Counted from the first letter of the stretch, positions 10,347 to 21,495 are shown. The stretch: DNA of 64,000 bases from Tolypocladium sp. Sup5 PDA-1 (GCA_000750105.3 JPHH03000002.1:558001-622000), one strand, 5' to 3'. Program-made: numbers and translations. Notes: generated by a model from the sequence alone, not told the origin.

Positions 10347-12134
10347 TGTAACACTAACATCGAAAGTGCCAACTCTGGTGTGGTGGAAAGAAGAGAGGAA
10401 AAAAGCACAAATACCACTTACTCGTTGAGTTATTGTTACGAAGGACAGTCAGGCTATCTATCTATACAAGCAGTCGACCATCATAGACAGAATATGACAA
10501 CATTTCGACAAGATGTGTACTTTCTTGACCATCTATGATGTCTAACAACCTCTGACAAGTCCGTTGCAATGTTCTGAATGCCTCTTATGACTGGGTATAT
10601 TAACTAACGATCGAACGTACTGCATTTCGTTAGGATCGACGCACGCCCAAACAGCGCTGGCTGACCCAAGAAACCGCATTCATGTCAGAGTCTTGGTTTC
10701 ACTTGAGACGTCATCAACTCCTAGCATCAGTCTAAAGCCAAACCTAAGAGCTGGTGCATGAAGGAAGCTGCATGAACTCGTATTGAGGCTTGAATAAAAC
10801 GCTGGCCTAAGATATGAGCTGATTATTGCATCTACTTGCCCGCCGTAAGGTAGAGGAAGTTGTATACTTCGTTGCCCGTTCCATGTTTCGCCTGATCCAA
10901 ATGTGAAACCAATGACAAGATAGGGCTCAAGGGCCAAGCCATTATGAAGGTTCCGGGCCCATTACCCGCAAGCAGTTGCACGGTTGGTTTGGCTCATGCA
11001 AGGGACAGCCAGTGGCAGGAAGAGTTGGACTGAACATCGACTCTTTTAAACTCTACACGTTTATCGGATCCTTGTTTCATTTCCCACCATGTGTTATCGG
11101 TACTATCGACAATATCGCTGTCGTCATCGGAAATGCGGTGCTCCAGAATACTGTCCCGACGCAGTGTTTAAGTAACGAAGCGGAACGTGTCCATGTGCCC
11201 TAACTAGAGGTCTATTGCAGCTGTATCAGATGAAAAGATTTGCGGCAAAGCGGAATGCTATTTCAACGATCTGAAGAGAAATAGCCGGATACGCTGTTAA
11301 TTTGGGGGACTGGGAACAGAATGAACGGGTGCCTGGACGAGGACAATACAGTGAGGAAGATGCAGGCCCAGTATTACGACGGCAATGAGAAATGAAGAAT
11401 CTCAATGTAGATACCGATAGAGAGGGCAAGGAGGGGCACTGTTTTGTGGGTAGTGGATCTGCTGTTTACAGATGCGCCTATCCCGTCACGGCCCTCAATT
11501 CCGATCCGGCTCTTGCCGAACATTCCACGCTCCAGGAAGGCGAAGGGCGCGCGAGTGAGATGTGGATGGGATAAGAAGGAAGCGCGAACACCACATATCA
11601 TTGTTGAGCGAAAACCCTGGGACGGAAACTTGGGAACCAGCCGGACGCTAATACTAGCTCGGCGGGCCCGATACCGGCCACGTGCTGACCCAGCTCTTCC
11701 ACCACGTTTGCCAGGCATCCCGGCATGTGGATCTGCGCTGGAGCAAGCCCTTTGGCACTAATGATAAGGGTGTGCATCCATATATGCAGCCAGGGTCTGG
11801 TTAGGGCTTGGCTGTCTGGGGAAGCAAATTCATCATGTACGAAGTACATTCTCGAAAGCAATAAATGTTCCCCAGAGTCGCCCCGCATCCCAGAGTCTCG
11901 CAACCCCAGATTGCGTTCCACAACGGTGGATCAGTCCACATGCCTCAAAAGGGACTACTGTTATCGTAGTCTTCGAGTTCAGAATCACAGCTACTCGGGA
12001 CGGCTGCTCCCAGAGTTATAAACCCCTCCTCCCCTTCCTCCTATCCTTCGTGCCTACTCCTCGTCGTCCCCCGTCAGTCTCAGTCTCCCACGAGGTCACC
12101 GTCTCAGTCCTACTGTGGGCCTCACTTATTCACA
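10347..12134. other. Intergenic with promoter of the APC permease
   Basis: No convincing gene in about 1.8 kb. Several 60-115-codon frames lie on both strands with no domains. The right end carries TATAAACCCCTCCTCCCC (12018-12035) followed by a C/T-rich leader with repeated TCCTCGTCGTCCCC-type pyrimidine tracts up to the ATG at 12135. This is a typical fungal core promoter and 5' UTR. Confidence 0.5.
12018..12035 (+). promoter_or_regulatory. TATA box of the APC permease
   Basis: TATAAACC sits 117 bp upstream of the ATG at 12135 and is followed by a long pyrimidine-rich leader. This is the usual arrangement in filamentous ascomycetes. Confidence 0.5.
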
Positions 12135-13655
12135 ATGGCCGACAAACCCGATCTTCCGGACTCTGCGTCCGCCACCCCGTCTCGAGTGGAAGGCAAACTT
12201 GAAGACGCGCACTTCAACCAAAACCACCTCGAGAAGCGCTTCAGCCTCTTGTCCGTCATTGCCTTTGGGTTCACAACAATGAACTCATGGGTAGCGTTTG
12301 CGTCCGGCGTGGCTGTGCCCCTGGCGTGCGGCGGCGGCCCAGGGCTCATTTACGGCCTCATTGCAGCCGGGGTTGTCATGGCCATCATCAATGTTGGGTT
12401 TGCAGAGCTCGCATCCGCATTTCCATCTGCGGGGGGCCAGTATCACATCGTTTACATGACATTCCCACAGTCTACGCGTCGGGTTGCGGCCTTCTTCACA
12501 GGATGGGTGTCTGTCATTTACATCATGGCGGCCACTGCTTCCTGCAACTTCTTCGTGGCGGGCTCCATCCTTGATGTCGCTAGTCTGTGGAACGATGCCT
12601 ACGAGATACAAGCCTGGCATACATACTTGTTGCACATTCTATTGTGCGTCATTGCGTTCGTGGCAACCTCCCGATACCCCACTGCCATCGGTCGGGTGGG
12701 CGTCACTATTCTATGGCTATCGATGGCTGGTTTCGTGGCCTCGCTGGTTACGCTGCTCGTGGTTAAAGACACCAAACAATCCACCGATTTCGTCTTCACG
12801 GATTATCGCAACGCTAGCGGCTGGTCAGATGGATGGGCAATTTTTATTGGCATCACAGGTTGTCTCTGGGCATACAGTGGCGTCGATGCCGCCACTCACG
12901 TCTCCGAAGAAGTCCCAAACCCGAGTCGAAACGTCCCTATAGCCATTATTACCACCATGGTCCTGGGTATCGTCACAGTTCTGGTCTGGAACATTGCACT
13001 CATGTTCGTTGTTACGGATATCCAAGCCCTCATCGAGTCCGGCGTCCCCATCTTGGAAGTATACAACCAAGCCCTGAATTCAAAGGTCGCAACGACCATC
13101 TGGGCTGTTTATTACATCATCATGTTTTACGACATTGTTCTCAACCTCTTCATCTTCGCGGGCCGAACTATCTGGTCACTCTCCCGAGACGGCGGCGTGC
13201 CATACTCGAGCGTTATATCCCGCCTTGACTGGGGTAGCCCGGTCCGAGCCGCGGCAATCATGCTCGTCTTGCAGATCATTGTCGGCATCCTCTACGTCGC
13301 CTCATCCACGGCCTACAGCAGCTTCATCAACCTCACACTCTTTGCACTCAACATAACCGTGGCATTGCCACAAGCCGCCCTGCTGTTCCGCGGTCGTGGA
13401 ATCCTTCCGGAAAGAGCCTTTTCTCTGGGCAAGTTTGGGTACGGGGTTAATGCATTGGCTACAGCCTTTGTGATTTTCTTTTCGATCACCTTTTGCTTTC
13501 CGACGGGTTTCCCTGTCACTGCCGGCTCGATGAACTATTTGATCGTTGTCATGGCTGTCGGGCTCGTTGTTACGACCGGGGCATGGTGTTTTAAGCTGCG
13601 CAAGACGTTCACTGGCCCTCGTTTGGACTTTTATGGGGAGGAGATGGATCATTGA
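12135..13655 (+). CDS. APC-superfamily amino acid/choline permease
   Basis: A single exon encodes 506 aa with about 12 membrane segments, close to the 500-550 aa of the fungal choline/GABA permease group (HNM1/UGA4/BAT1-like). The cytosolic N-terminus has LEKRFSLLSVIAFGFTTMNSW, the group's signature before helix 1. AELASAFPSAGGQYHIVYM follows helix 2, and HVSEEVPNPSRNVPIAI follows helix 6. FAGRTIWSLSRDGGVPYS is the conserved loop after helix 8. The substrate could be choline, GABA or another amine and cannot be chosen from sequence. It lies between the GH20 enzyme and a Zn2Cys6 regulator, all three on the plus strand, so a scavenging gene group is possible but unproven. Confidence 0.9.
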   Translation: MADKPDLPDSASATPSRVEGKLEDAHFNQNHLEKRFSLLSVIAFGFTTMNSWVAFASGVAVPLACGGGPGLIYGLIAAGVVMAIINVGFAELASAFPSAGGQYHIVYMTFPQSTRRVAAFFTGWVSVIYIMAATASCNFFVAGSILDVASLWNDAYEIQAWHTYLLHILLCVIAFVATSRYPTAIGRVGVTILWLSMAGFVASLVTLLVVKDTKQSTDFVFTDYRNASGWSDGWAIFIGITGCLWAYSGVDAATHVSEEVPNPSRNVPIAIITTMVLGIVTVLVWNIALMFVVTDIQALIESGVPILEVYNQALNSKVATTIWAVYYIIMFYDIVLNLFIFAGRTIWSLSRDGGVPYSSVISRLDWGSPVRAAAIMLVLQIIVGILYVASSTAYSSFINLTLFALNITVALPQAALLFRGRGILPERAFSLGKFGYGVNALATAFVIFFSITFCFPTGFPVTAGSMNYLIVVMAVGLVVTTGAWCFKLRKTFTGPRLDFYGEEMDH

Positions 13656-14174
13656 TATAGAAGCCTAAGGAAGAGCCATCTTGTCAACTTTACAAAAATC
13701 AGTCAGTAGACGGCCGTAGATCAACAACCGTCCGCGAGCAGATGATAACTACAGAGGTATATATACTGGCACCTTGTCTAGAAGACATGACTTAGATGAT
13801 GTCGAATATTTATTGCACGAATATTAGATGAAGTTCAGTCTGAAGCAAGTTGAAAGGGCTTTGATCCATCAACTGTCGAGATTGGTACCCCACGTTCTGG
13901 GTATTCCCAAAATCCACATTGGTCCATGACTCGCGCCAGGCTTATCTTATGACAGCCACCAGACCCACGCCGCCGTTAACGCCGCGCATAACTAGGTCTG
14001 ACCCCTTGCTCCCCGCTATTATCTCCAACTTCAACTCTTCATACGTGCAGCGTCATCGTATCGCATTGCAAACATCCAGGCCTGTCTATGACCATCTCGC
14101 CGCCGGTATCGCTCGCCGCCATCGCTCGGCGCGCCGCCGTTGACGCCTGACACTGAACTGAACTGGGAGCCGGC
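13656..14174. other. Intergenic
   Basis: 3' flank of the permease and 5' flank of the Zn2Cys6 regulator. No gene seen. Confidence 0.5.
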
Positions 14175-15803
14175 ATGTCAAGTTTGCCCGTCCCGCCAGA
14201 AGGCCCTGTGGAGTTTCACGTCGCATCACCTTCGCCTGCCAAGAAGGCAAAGGGCGGTTATACGCGACAACGCCGCGGCTGTTTGACCTGTCGCCAACGC
14301 AAGAAGAAGTGCGACCAGGCCTTCCCCATTTGTGGCCACTGCACACGCCTAAATCTTGTTTGCAAGCGCGAGACGCCCCGACGACCCCTGTTATCCAATT
14401 CACGCGGCGAGGCCGCCGTGGAAGACTCTCCATCTCCGGCATCTCAATCACACTGGAGCGACCATGCCTCCGAGATATCAAGACTGGTACATATTCCCGA
14501 GCCGCTGGATGTTGTGCGGCCGGATAATGTCGATGGCTATAATTTGAGTGACAGTCGGCGAGCTATGATGCGGTATTACATTAGTACACTCGCCGTCATG
14601 TTATCAGCAACCGCTGCAAATAACTGCTTTCTTTCCGGTGAGTCACTTGGTCTTGACAATTCAATAATTATACTGACAGTGCATCCAGTGCTATTACCAA
14701 TCGCCTTTGACTGCCCTACCCTGCTTGATGCCATGGCCGCATGGTCATCGGCTCACCTGGCCTTGCGCTATCCTGCCTTTCGACGTGTCTCTCTACTTCA
14801 TCGTGGACGTGTACTTTCAAGCCTCAGCTCTGGCCTCAAAGACAATAGTTTATCTGCCGAGATGTGCCTTGCGGTGGCCATGGCCATGTGTTCCTTGGAC
14901 ACCATATCAGATGCAACAAGCAGCAGCTGGGCCCATCACCTAGCTGGTGCCGCCGCGGCCCTCCAGTCCAAAGATTCGCAAGCGGGCCCATCAACGGCCT
15001 ATTTATATGAAAGCTGGTCACGGTCGTTTGAGCAAAAGTGGCTGCTGCGCAACTTTGCGTATCATGACATCCTTATGAGCGTCTCTCTAGAGCGACGGCC
15101 GCTACTAACTGGCGACTACTGGAGGTCCGCTGATGACGCGCTGGCGGACCCATACTTTGCCTTTGCATCCCGGATCCTTTTCTTGACGTCTGAGATAAGC
15201 GTTCTCAACGCAGACTGTGTCGAGCACAGGTCATCACGGGGCGTGGGTGGCTCGAGTTCACAAGCAGGCACGTCTACCAAGGAAAGTCCAGATTCTGATT
15301 ACGAATCCCTCTTACAACGAGCTCGCGATATCGCAGCGGACCTCCAAGAATGGGAATGCCCGCCGTCTGTTTCCGCCGACGAGCCCCTTGCTCTCCTCAG
15401 CGAGACATATCGAAGCGCTACCCTGATTTACCTCCATCGCGTCCTCCGAAAGAACTTTCCACCAAGTTTTGCAGATGTACTGCCAGAGAGTGTTTGGATC
15501 TACGTTGCGTCAATTTGTAACATTTCGCAAAAGGTGCCTGAGGGCTCGCTCGCCGAGTGCTCGTTGCTGTTCCCTCTTTTTATTGCCGGCGGGGAGGCTG
15601 AGGATCCGAGGCATATCAAGTGTATTGGAAATCGACTGTACACTATGAACCGATGGAGGAGATTTCGGAATGTGGATGCTTGCAGGGAGGTTTTGGAAGA
15701 TGTGTGGAGGCAGAGGTCGGAATGGAGACACAAGGCGACTGCAGACAAGGTAGACTGGCAGGATGTTGTTAGGTCCCGCGGCTGGCAACTCGCTTTGTCA
15801 TAA
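14175..15803 (+). CDS. Zn(II)2Cys6 transcription factor
   Basis: Residues 36-63 form the binuclear zinc cluster C-x2-C-x6-C-x6-C-x2-C-x6-C (Cys 36, 39, 46, 53, 56, 63), preceded by basic GYTRQRRG. The remainder resembles the fungal_trans_2 regulatory domain, including a block DCPTLLDAMAAWSSAHLALR and an acidic/aromatic C-terminus with REVLEDVWRQR. A 51-nt intron at 14638-14688 (GTGAGT...CCAG) is strongly indicated. Splicing gives ...NNCFLSVLLPIAFDCP..., which restores the domain and 525 aa. Retention would keep the frame and add 17 residues. It lies downstream of the permease in the same orientation and may regulate the block from 6.4 kb, which is inference only. Confidence 0.88.
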   Translation: MSSLPVPPEGPVEFHVASPSPAKKAKGGYTRQRRGCLTCRQRKKKCDQAFPICGHCTRLNLVCKRETPRRPLLSNSRGEAAVEDSPSPASQSHWSDHASEISRLVHIPEPLDVVRPDNVDGYNLSDSRRAMMRYYISTLAVMLSATAANNCFLSGESLGLDNSIIILTVHPVLLPIAFDCPTLLDAMAAWSSAHLALRYPAFRRVSLLHRGRVLSSLSSGLKDNSLSAEMCLAVAMAMCSLDTISDATSSSWAHHLAGAAAALQSKDSQAGPSTAYLYESWSRSFEQKWLLRNFAYHDILMSVSLERRPLLTGDYWRSADDALADPYFAFASRILFLTSEISVLNADCVEHRSSRGVGGSSSQAGTSTKESPDSDYESLLQRARDIAADLQEWECPPSVSADEPLALLSETYRSATLIYLHRVLRKNFPPSFADVLPESVWIYVASICNISQKVPEGSLAECSLLFPLFIAGGEAEDPRHIKCIGNRLYTMNRWRRFRNVDACREVLEDVWRQRSEWRHKATADKVDWQDVVRSRGWQLALS

Positions 15804-16883
15804 GTAATACTGACAACTTCCTATGAGGAGGTATAAGCATCTTTACTTTGAGGGATATAAGGATGTTCTTAGTTTGCATGGAGAATGCTGATGACAATTC
15901 CCGAGTACTTGGTGTATATCGTCCCGACTTTTGTGGCTCTCCTTACTCTCACGCTGTCTCCATGTACGCTTCAGTAACTGCTCCATCTAGACCGTGAAAT
16001 GACCCCTCTTCGTTTTAACACGAATGGATTTTAAGCTAGACTCGGTCTCTTTCTCGGGAAGACCTTATCTGGGCCGCGTACGCCGCTGCCGGACCTGCAC
16101 TCGCAGTCGGTAGAGTCATCGTCAGCCGTGACGACCAACCGGTCGGCCTCGGCGGGACATAAAGAGCTGGTACTTGGAAAGGAGTTCGAGATGGTTTTGC
16201 GATGATAACAGCAGAGCTTTATGTTACGAAAAACAAAAATAGACGACGTGCTTGCGTTTAGACGCTACTATCTATTTTCAACCCCCCTTTTCACTCAAAG
16301 GGAGATGCCCTCCAGCTGAGGACCACATGGTCGGCTCGCCTGGACCGATCGTTGGCGCTTCACTGCCGGGGCCGTTTCCCACCACCACATGTGAAGCCCC
16401 GGTTTCAGATCTCACCTCCCTGTCTCTGTACGGGGCATTTTCGTGCAGGTGGCCCTAACGGGTTTCCAGCTGACAGAGATGCCGTACCGAGCCGGGGATC
16501 TACGCATTGTATTCGTACTTCGTACCAACGCGAACAATCCCTATGGTGGAGTCGCGGGTATGCCCTTGGAGACGACCGTTTGACTCTTGAGCCTTCAGCA
16601 CGGAGGCATCATCGACTCATAACGTCGCCATCGTCGCGGCTTCTCCGATGCACTTGGGGCATGCAGCAAGTATCACATCTTTTCCCTTATTTTTGCTAAC
16701 TTTGTCCTACTCCAAGGTCGGCTTAAAGGGCGCTAGACACCGGGAACCCCAGCCTGCACAGAAATGGAACGCCAGTCGCTCTCATCACGCTCATTCAAGC
16801 ACTTTTCTCAAAATGGGCCGTCCCTGGTCCTCCTTTTTTTTTCATCCGTCCGCGAACCGCACTGGCTGCCCTGGGTCAGCCAC
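15804..16883. other. Intergenic
   Basis: No gene recognised. Lies between the 3' ends of two convergent genes, the Zn2Cys6 regulator and the truncated deuterolysin. Confidence 0.5.
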
Positions 16884-17372
16884 TCAGCAGCCCAGCTGGA
16901 TGGCGTTGGCAAGCAGGGCATAGGTGTCGGCGTGGTTGAGGTTCTGGGCGGCGGACAGGCTGCGGACGAAGTCGTAGCCGTAGCCGCCGTAGTCGTCGGT
17001 GCCTTTGATCTGGCTCAGGTGGGTGGCCTCGTGGATGTTGGTGCCGGCTTTGTCCTGGGCGTGGCAGCGGTTCGAGCACCCTGGAAGCCAACAGGCTTGT
17101 CTGCAAGCACATGAGTATTGGGTTGTTTGAAGGCGGAGAATAGACGTACCGCCGGAGAAGACCTTGGCCTTCTCTACAGACGTCTGGTCAAGGATGCTGC
17201 CAGTCCTGAGCACCTTGAGTTTGTTCTTGCCCGTGTTGGTGAAGGCGGCCTTGACCTCGGAGTTGCTAAGCATCTCAAGCTTGACCTCGAGAGGAGAGGG
17301 AGCCCGCTTCTCGGCTGAGGGAGCGGCCGCAGCCAAGGCGGCGAGGGCAACAAGGCCGGCGAAGATCTTCAT
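16884..17372 (-). CDS. Internally deleted deuterolysin (M35 metalloprotease)
   Basis: The ATG at 17372 opens a clear signal peptide (MKIFAGLVALAALAAAAP) and then the start of a deuterolysin propeptide (LEVKLEMLSNSEVKAAFTN...VFSGG). The protein then jumps directly to the C-terminal catalytic block NRCHAQDKAG, HEATH (HExxH zinc motif), GTDDYGGYGY with the third-ligand Asp, and LNNADSYALYANAI-like end LNHADTYALLANAIQLGC. Normal family members are about 350 aa; here 140-163 aa remain, so roughly 190-200 residues are missing. A donor GTACGT (17149) has two possible acceptors. CAG at 17101 gives the expected next propeptide residues (DKPVGFQG) but then runs out of frame. CCAG at 17081 is in frame. 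Reading straight through is also open (69 nt). TATAAGG lies near 17472-17478, about 100 bp upstream. Confidence 0.75.
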   Translation of the reverse strand: MKIFAGLVALAALAAAAPSAEKRAPSPLEVKLEMLSNSEVKAAFTNTGKNKLKVLRTGSILDQTSVEKAKVFSGGTSILRLQTTQYSCACRQACWLPGCSNRCHAQDKAGTNIHEATHLSQIKGTDDYGGYGYDFVRSLSAAQNLNHADTYALLANAIQLGC

Positions 17373-20365
17373 GGTAGGCAGAGGAAACAAGAAAGGCGTT
17401 TGGGTCCGGAGGATGAAAGATGCTGTGAGGAGGGTGTGGAAGAGCCATTGTGGAAAGAGGGACTTGCGGTCCTTATATTCGCAACGGCCCTTGGACAGCC
17501 TCAACTTCAAGGCCGTTGACTCGAGAAGTCGAGAGTCTCTCGGCGAGTTAAGAGGTCCACACCCCTAGCACCCGGGCGTGAGCAAACGAGGAGCTGTGCA
17601 TTCAGACGCGTCCTATCGGCCGGCAGCGCCAAGGCATCCTTCTGCCGATCGTAGATTGTGAAGGGCCAATGTCGTACTCCGTACCTGATACACAACACAG
17701 AAGACCTTGGTTTGCCTAGCGGTCAGGGTCTAGGTAGCTGATGTGACTTCCCGTTGCCGCAACAGGTCCGGGGCATCTGCCGCCGGGGTGGAGCTTTGTC
17801 GGGGTGTCACTGTGCTCCGTCTCCACATACGGTTGACTGTAGGCTTAGAATTACTGACGGCACATGAGATGAATGATGAAGCATGCGGGGCATGCGATCT
17901 TGTAGCTTGTTTGACCCACCATGTTTGAGCAACTTGGCCGGTCTTTGGGACAAATCATCTATAGTGACCACCCTGTGCCCGGCGCTGAGTAAAGTGTCCT
18001 GTTGGTAAGTTCTGGTACGCAAATGCAGCGACGATTTCTTGCGAATATCCCATCGCTAGGAAGAGGCTCGGCCGGTGGCGTCAACGATAACTGGACGAGG
18101 CTCTGTGACTGTTCCATTATATATCGAGCAGGTGGCTTTCTTATATTTGAGCTCCGTGGACATGACGCTCTATCCTGCCCTGGAAGGCGAAACAGCGGCA
18201 TCATCGAGTACTTGCATAGGATGGGGTCCCGTGCCTCCCGGGGAGGGGGGTCAGATCCATGGCGCAGTCAGTTGGCGAGGAAGACAACTGATCCAGCTTC
18301 CATTGTGGTGGTAGGCTCTTGGCATCCAGACGGCGCGAGGTGTCGGGGCCTGGGTTTGATATCCCAGAACGTCGCCTAGCCGCGGCCGAATCACGGGCGA
18401 AGGACGAACACCAGAAGCGCTAAGTTCGGTCCGCTCCGTCTCTTCCCAACCCATTGTCAAAAGGGAAGGTATCGAAGTATGAATTGTCGACCGATATTGC
18501 GCCAAGGATAGCACAATCGAGATAAGCTACGGGCTTCCAACTCTGCAACGACCCTAGGGGCTCGAGATCCGAGGCTGAAGGGGGACCAGTGCGACGTTGA
18601 TGCGACGGGTGCCCAGGCACCCCCGGAGTAACGAAATCGATGGCAGCAGGTGGCAGGGAAGAAACATTTAGCCTTGACGGAGGCACGCAATGCGCGGGCT
18701 AGCTGCGGGAGATGCTCTGTATTGTTAGGAGGGAAAGCGGAGAGCCCAGAGTGTTCAGCGTTGAGGGCGGGTGGCGTTATGCTTAAACGGCGACGTTAAA
18801 ATCCACCGAGCTGCCGATTACGACTTGTCCAAGTCAGTGGCTAAGCACACCGACGAGGTGATGGAACCGACGAGTTTCCAGAACCGCTAACCGGCAGATC
18901 AACAGAGGGCACGCTGCCTACGTTCAGCTGCTTTGCCGACTGGTAGAGCCAGTTGGATGACCAGCAGAACCCCATCTGCGCCCGAATCTCGGTAGCGAGC
19001 CAGACTTGCAGTGGGAGGACGCCGAAGAGAGCCAACGTTTGGATGGTCCCAAATGTCATCAGTGGTCATCCCTTCTCTCCAGGACATAATTATGGAATGC
19101 TCCATACAGGTGAACTCCAGCCAAGGGCAGCCGACAGCGAGCCAGGCAGATGAAACGAGCGGGGCCGCGTGAAGTCGCGTGCCAAACAGATGAGCCAAGG
19201 TAAGGCACCGACCGCACTTCGTACTCAAGATGCCATTGGTCGGACGAGGCCTCGTAGGTGCGCTCTCGTGGTCTGGCTGTTTGTGAATTACTGGGTTCGG
19301 CGGGCCCGGGATCCTGGGCAGCACGGTGTGGAGGGTTGGAAGCGCATGGAAGCTCTGCAGAATGTTGCGGTAGAGTTCGAAGTACCTTCCATTGGGCAAA
19401 AGCCGGGGCAACTGCCGACTGTCTTCGATGCGATGCAGGCAGCAGCAGGCAATGGAGACGGCAGGTGCTGGATCCCGTCGGGTTGCAACTGCCCCGAGTG
19501 GACTCAGTGGAGGTCAGCGCTGTCGTTGCAGCCACGTCGCTGTTAAACACCAAACTGTTGGCAAAGGGAGGCTTGGTCCCAGCGTGGAAACTAAGGTACT
19601 TGGTAGATAAGTAAACCGTTGCTTGTGTGGAGGTTCAGAGAGCCTGGATGCAACCTCACTACGGAGTATTACTTCGGACTTGGGAGGTATCGTCGCTTCA
19701 CGCGCATTCTCGTTGCAGGGGGCTACGCTCTGCGGGTCACTCAGCGACTCCCGACGCCAAGCACCCCATCGAGCAGCTCACGTCTACCCAACCAAACGAT
19801 ATCACATTTCATGGGAAAGACGAGCTCCGTTGCGGAGGGGAGAGAAGGCAGGGCACGGCATATGGCCATGCATGTTGGCCATGTTGGCCATCTATTATTG
19901 TTGGCTGCCCCTCAACTTGGCTGCCTGACTTGCTTCTTGGTTGAACTCTTCGTACCGTACTTGTACGACCCAGGCAAGCTGATTCGCACTTCGCAGCTGT
20001 AATGCGTTGTTTATTACATGCGTTGTTTATTACTCCATGGAGTCCTTGCGTCGCCGCCATCGGTGGTGTGACCCCGTTGCGGGTTGCATACCTCCTCAAG
20101 AAGAGTCAAGGCGCAAACAAGTGACAGGAATAATCGGGCACGCGCCGTCCCTGTTCTGACTTCTATGTCCGTCCTTCTCATACAACTCTCCTTCCCAAAG
20201 AGAAAAGCTCAAAATTCTCTGTCATCATCCACTGAGCACCATTGCTTCCGCAGCTCAGGTCGTATCCCTCCGCCGGTGTTCATGTTGCCAAATTGCAACG
20301 CTTCAACGCACAAGCAGCCCAATACACCACTCCACGTACACGTCTACACACGCACGCCTGTCCTC
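17373..20365. other. Intergenic, 3 kb
   Basis: No convincing gene. Overlapping frames on the minus strand (18841-19553) show scattered hydrophobic and cysteine-rich stretches but need unsupported frame changes to join. The stretch includes one copy of the 11-mer GTACTCCGTAC (17674-17684), the shorter TACGGAGTA near 19655, and the 16-bp tandem repeat at 20002-20033. Confidence 0.45.
20002..20033. repeat. 16-bp tandem duplication
   Basis: ATGCGTTGTTTATTAC occurs twice head to tail (20002-20017 and 20018-20033), upstream of the propeptide-like gene. Confidence 0.85.
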
Positions 20366-20995
20366 ATGAGCTCCCTCCGCCTCCCGCCTGGCTTGCGCAT
20401 AATACTCGGCGTCCTCACCACCATCGCCCTGTTCGCCGTCTATCGCTCTTCATCATCTCATTCCCCTGACCCGGCCTTCGTTGCCGACTCATTTCAAATG
20501 GAGAGCCGCGGTGCATCTAATAATCCCATCCCGGGCCTCGAGGTCTCACTACACCAATCCAAGACCGCTCCGCCCACCATCACCGTCACCGTCACCAACA
20601 AGAATCATTACGCCGTCACGTTCCCCTCTTACGACACGCCCTTGGAAGAGCTAGCCCTCCAGCTGGGCTTCCTATCTATCACACCAGCTGGAGCGAGCAC
20701 GCCTCTCAAGCTTCCCGCCCTCCAAGTGCGCAGGATCTGGCCGCCCAAGCTCGACTCTCTCATCTCGATCGCACCGGGCGGGAGCGAAAAGCAGGATATA
20801 GTCCTCGACAATTCTGTGGTTCCCATGAGCGAGGTCGGTTCTAACCCATCCGTGAAGCTCACGGGAAAATGGGGGCATGTGTGGGCAAAGAGCAAGGACG
20901 GCGTCACCGAGTCCGACTTGGAGAACATTGGCTCCAACCCGGACGAGTATTCGGGCAAGTTCGCCTCGAACAACCTAGTGATGACCATCGGTTAG
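20366..20995 (+). CDS. Membrane-anchored deuterolysin-propeptide-like protein
   Basis: 209 aa from the ATG at 20366, chosen because MSSLRLPPGLRIILGVLTT begins a single N-terminal hydrophobic segment (about 8-25). The frame itself runs 94 codons further upstream without a plausible start context. The rest is a beta-rich domain with ITVTVTNKNHYAVTF, ALQVRRIWPPKL, ISIAPGGSEKQDIVL, VKLTGKWGHVW and a final FASNNLVMTI. The order and character of these strands resemble the M35 propeptide (tolerant strand pairs, LAPGxTxxxEFD-like, FxSNxLxIxV end), but no HExxH catalytic domain follows. A role as a stand-alone inhibitor or chaperone of secreted proteases is conjecture. Confidence 0.75.
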   Translation: MSSLRLPPGLRIILGVLTTIALFAVYRSSSSHSPDPAFVADSFQMESRGASNNPIPGLEVSLHQSKTAPPTITVTVTNKNHYAVTFPSYDTPLEELALQLGFLSITPAGASTPLKLPALQVRRIWPPKLDSLISIAPGGSEKQDIVLDNSVVPMSEVGSNPSVKLTGKWGHVWAKSKDGVTESDLENIGSNPDEYSGKFASNNLVMTIG

Positions 20996-21495
20996 GCTGT
21001 TACTCGGGAATAATAAAACCAAATATTTGTTCAAAAAAATGGAAACTTTCAGTTCTCTCGTCTCGGTGTGTGCGTGGGACCAGCCACAGCCACTATGAGC
21101 CTGAGGGACTGAGGTGAGGTGCGCTGTGAACGCGAGCCCCACAATTGCTGTGTCCCAGCCAACACAGGTCGCGAGTCGCGACCCCTGCTTCCGAAGTCAT
21201 TCACAACATCAACACTCGACAAAACCAGGCACGGAGCATGCAAAGCCCCTGGGTCGACTCCCAAGGTCAAACTACGTGCCAGACTGCTACTGCCGCTCAA
21301 GCAATTCCGATCCCCCAGGTCCGGCCGGAGCTTGGATCGGTGCGGAACGAGCCCAGGACAGCCTTGCCCAACAAAGGGAAATCACCAACAAATGAACCCT
21401 GTCTATCCTAAATGACGCCTATATATGACAGCTGCCTCTCGGATGCAACAAGGCATGGGGGGTCATAGCTCCTCTGCATTTCAATTGGAACCACA
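20996..21495. other. Intergenic
   Basis: 3' flank of the propeptide-like gene with AATAAAACC near 21010, then the 5' flank of the DUF2293 gene. No gene seen. Confidence 0.5.

Noticed and set aside
18841..19553. Possible minus-strand membrane or CFEM-like gene
   Set aside because: Hydrophobic and Cys-containing pieces lie in three different frames with no consistent splice sites or start.
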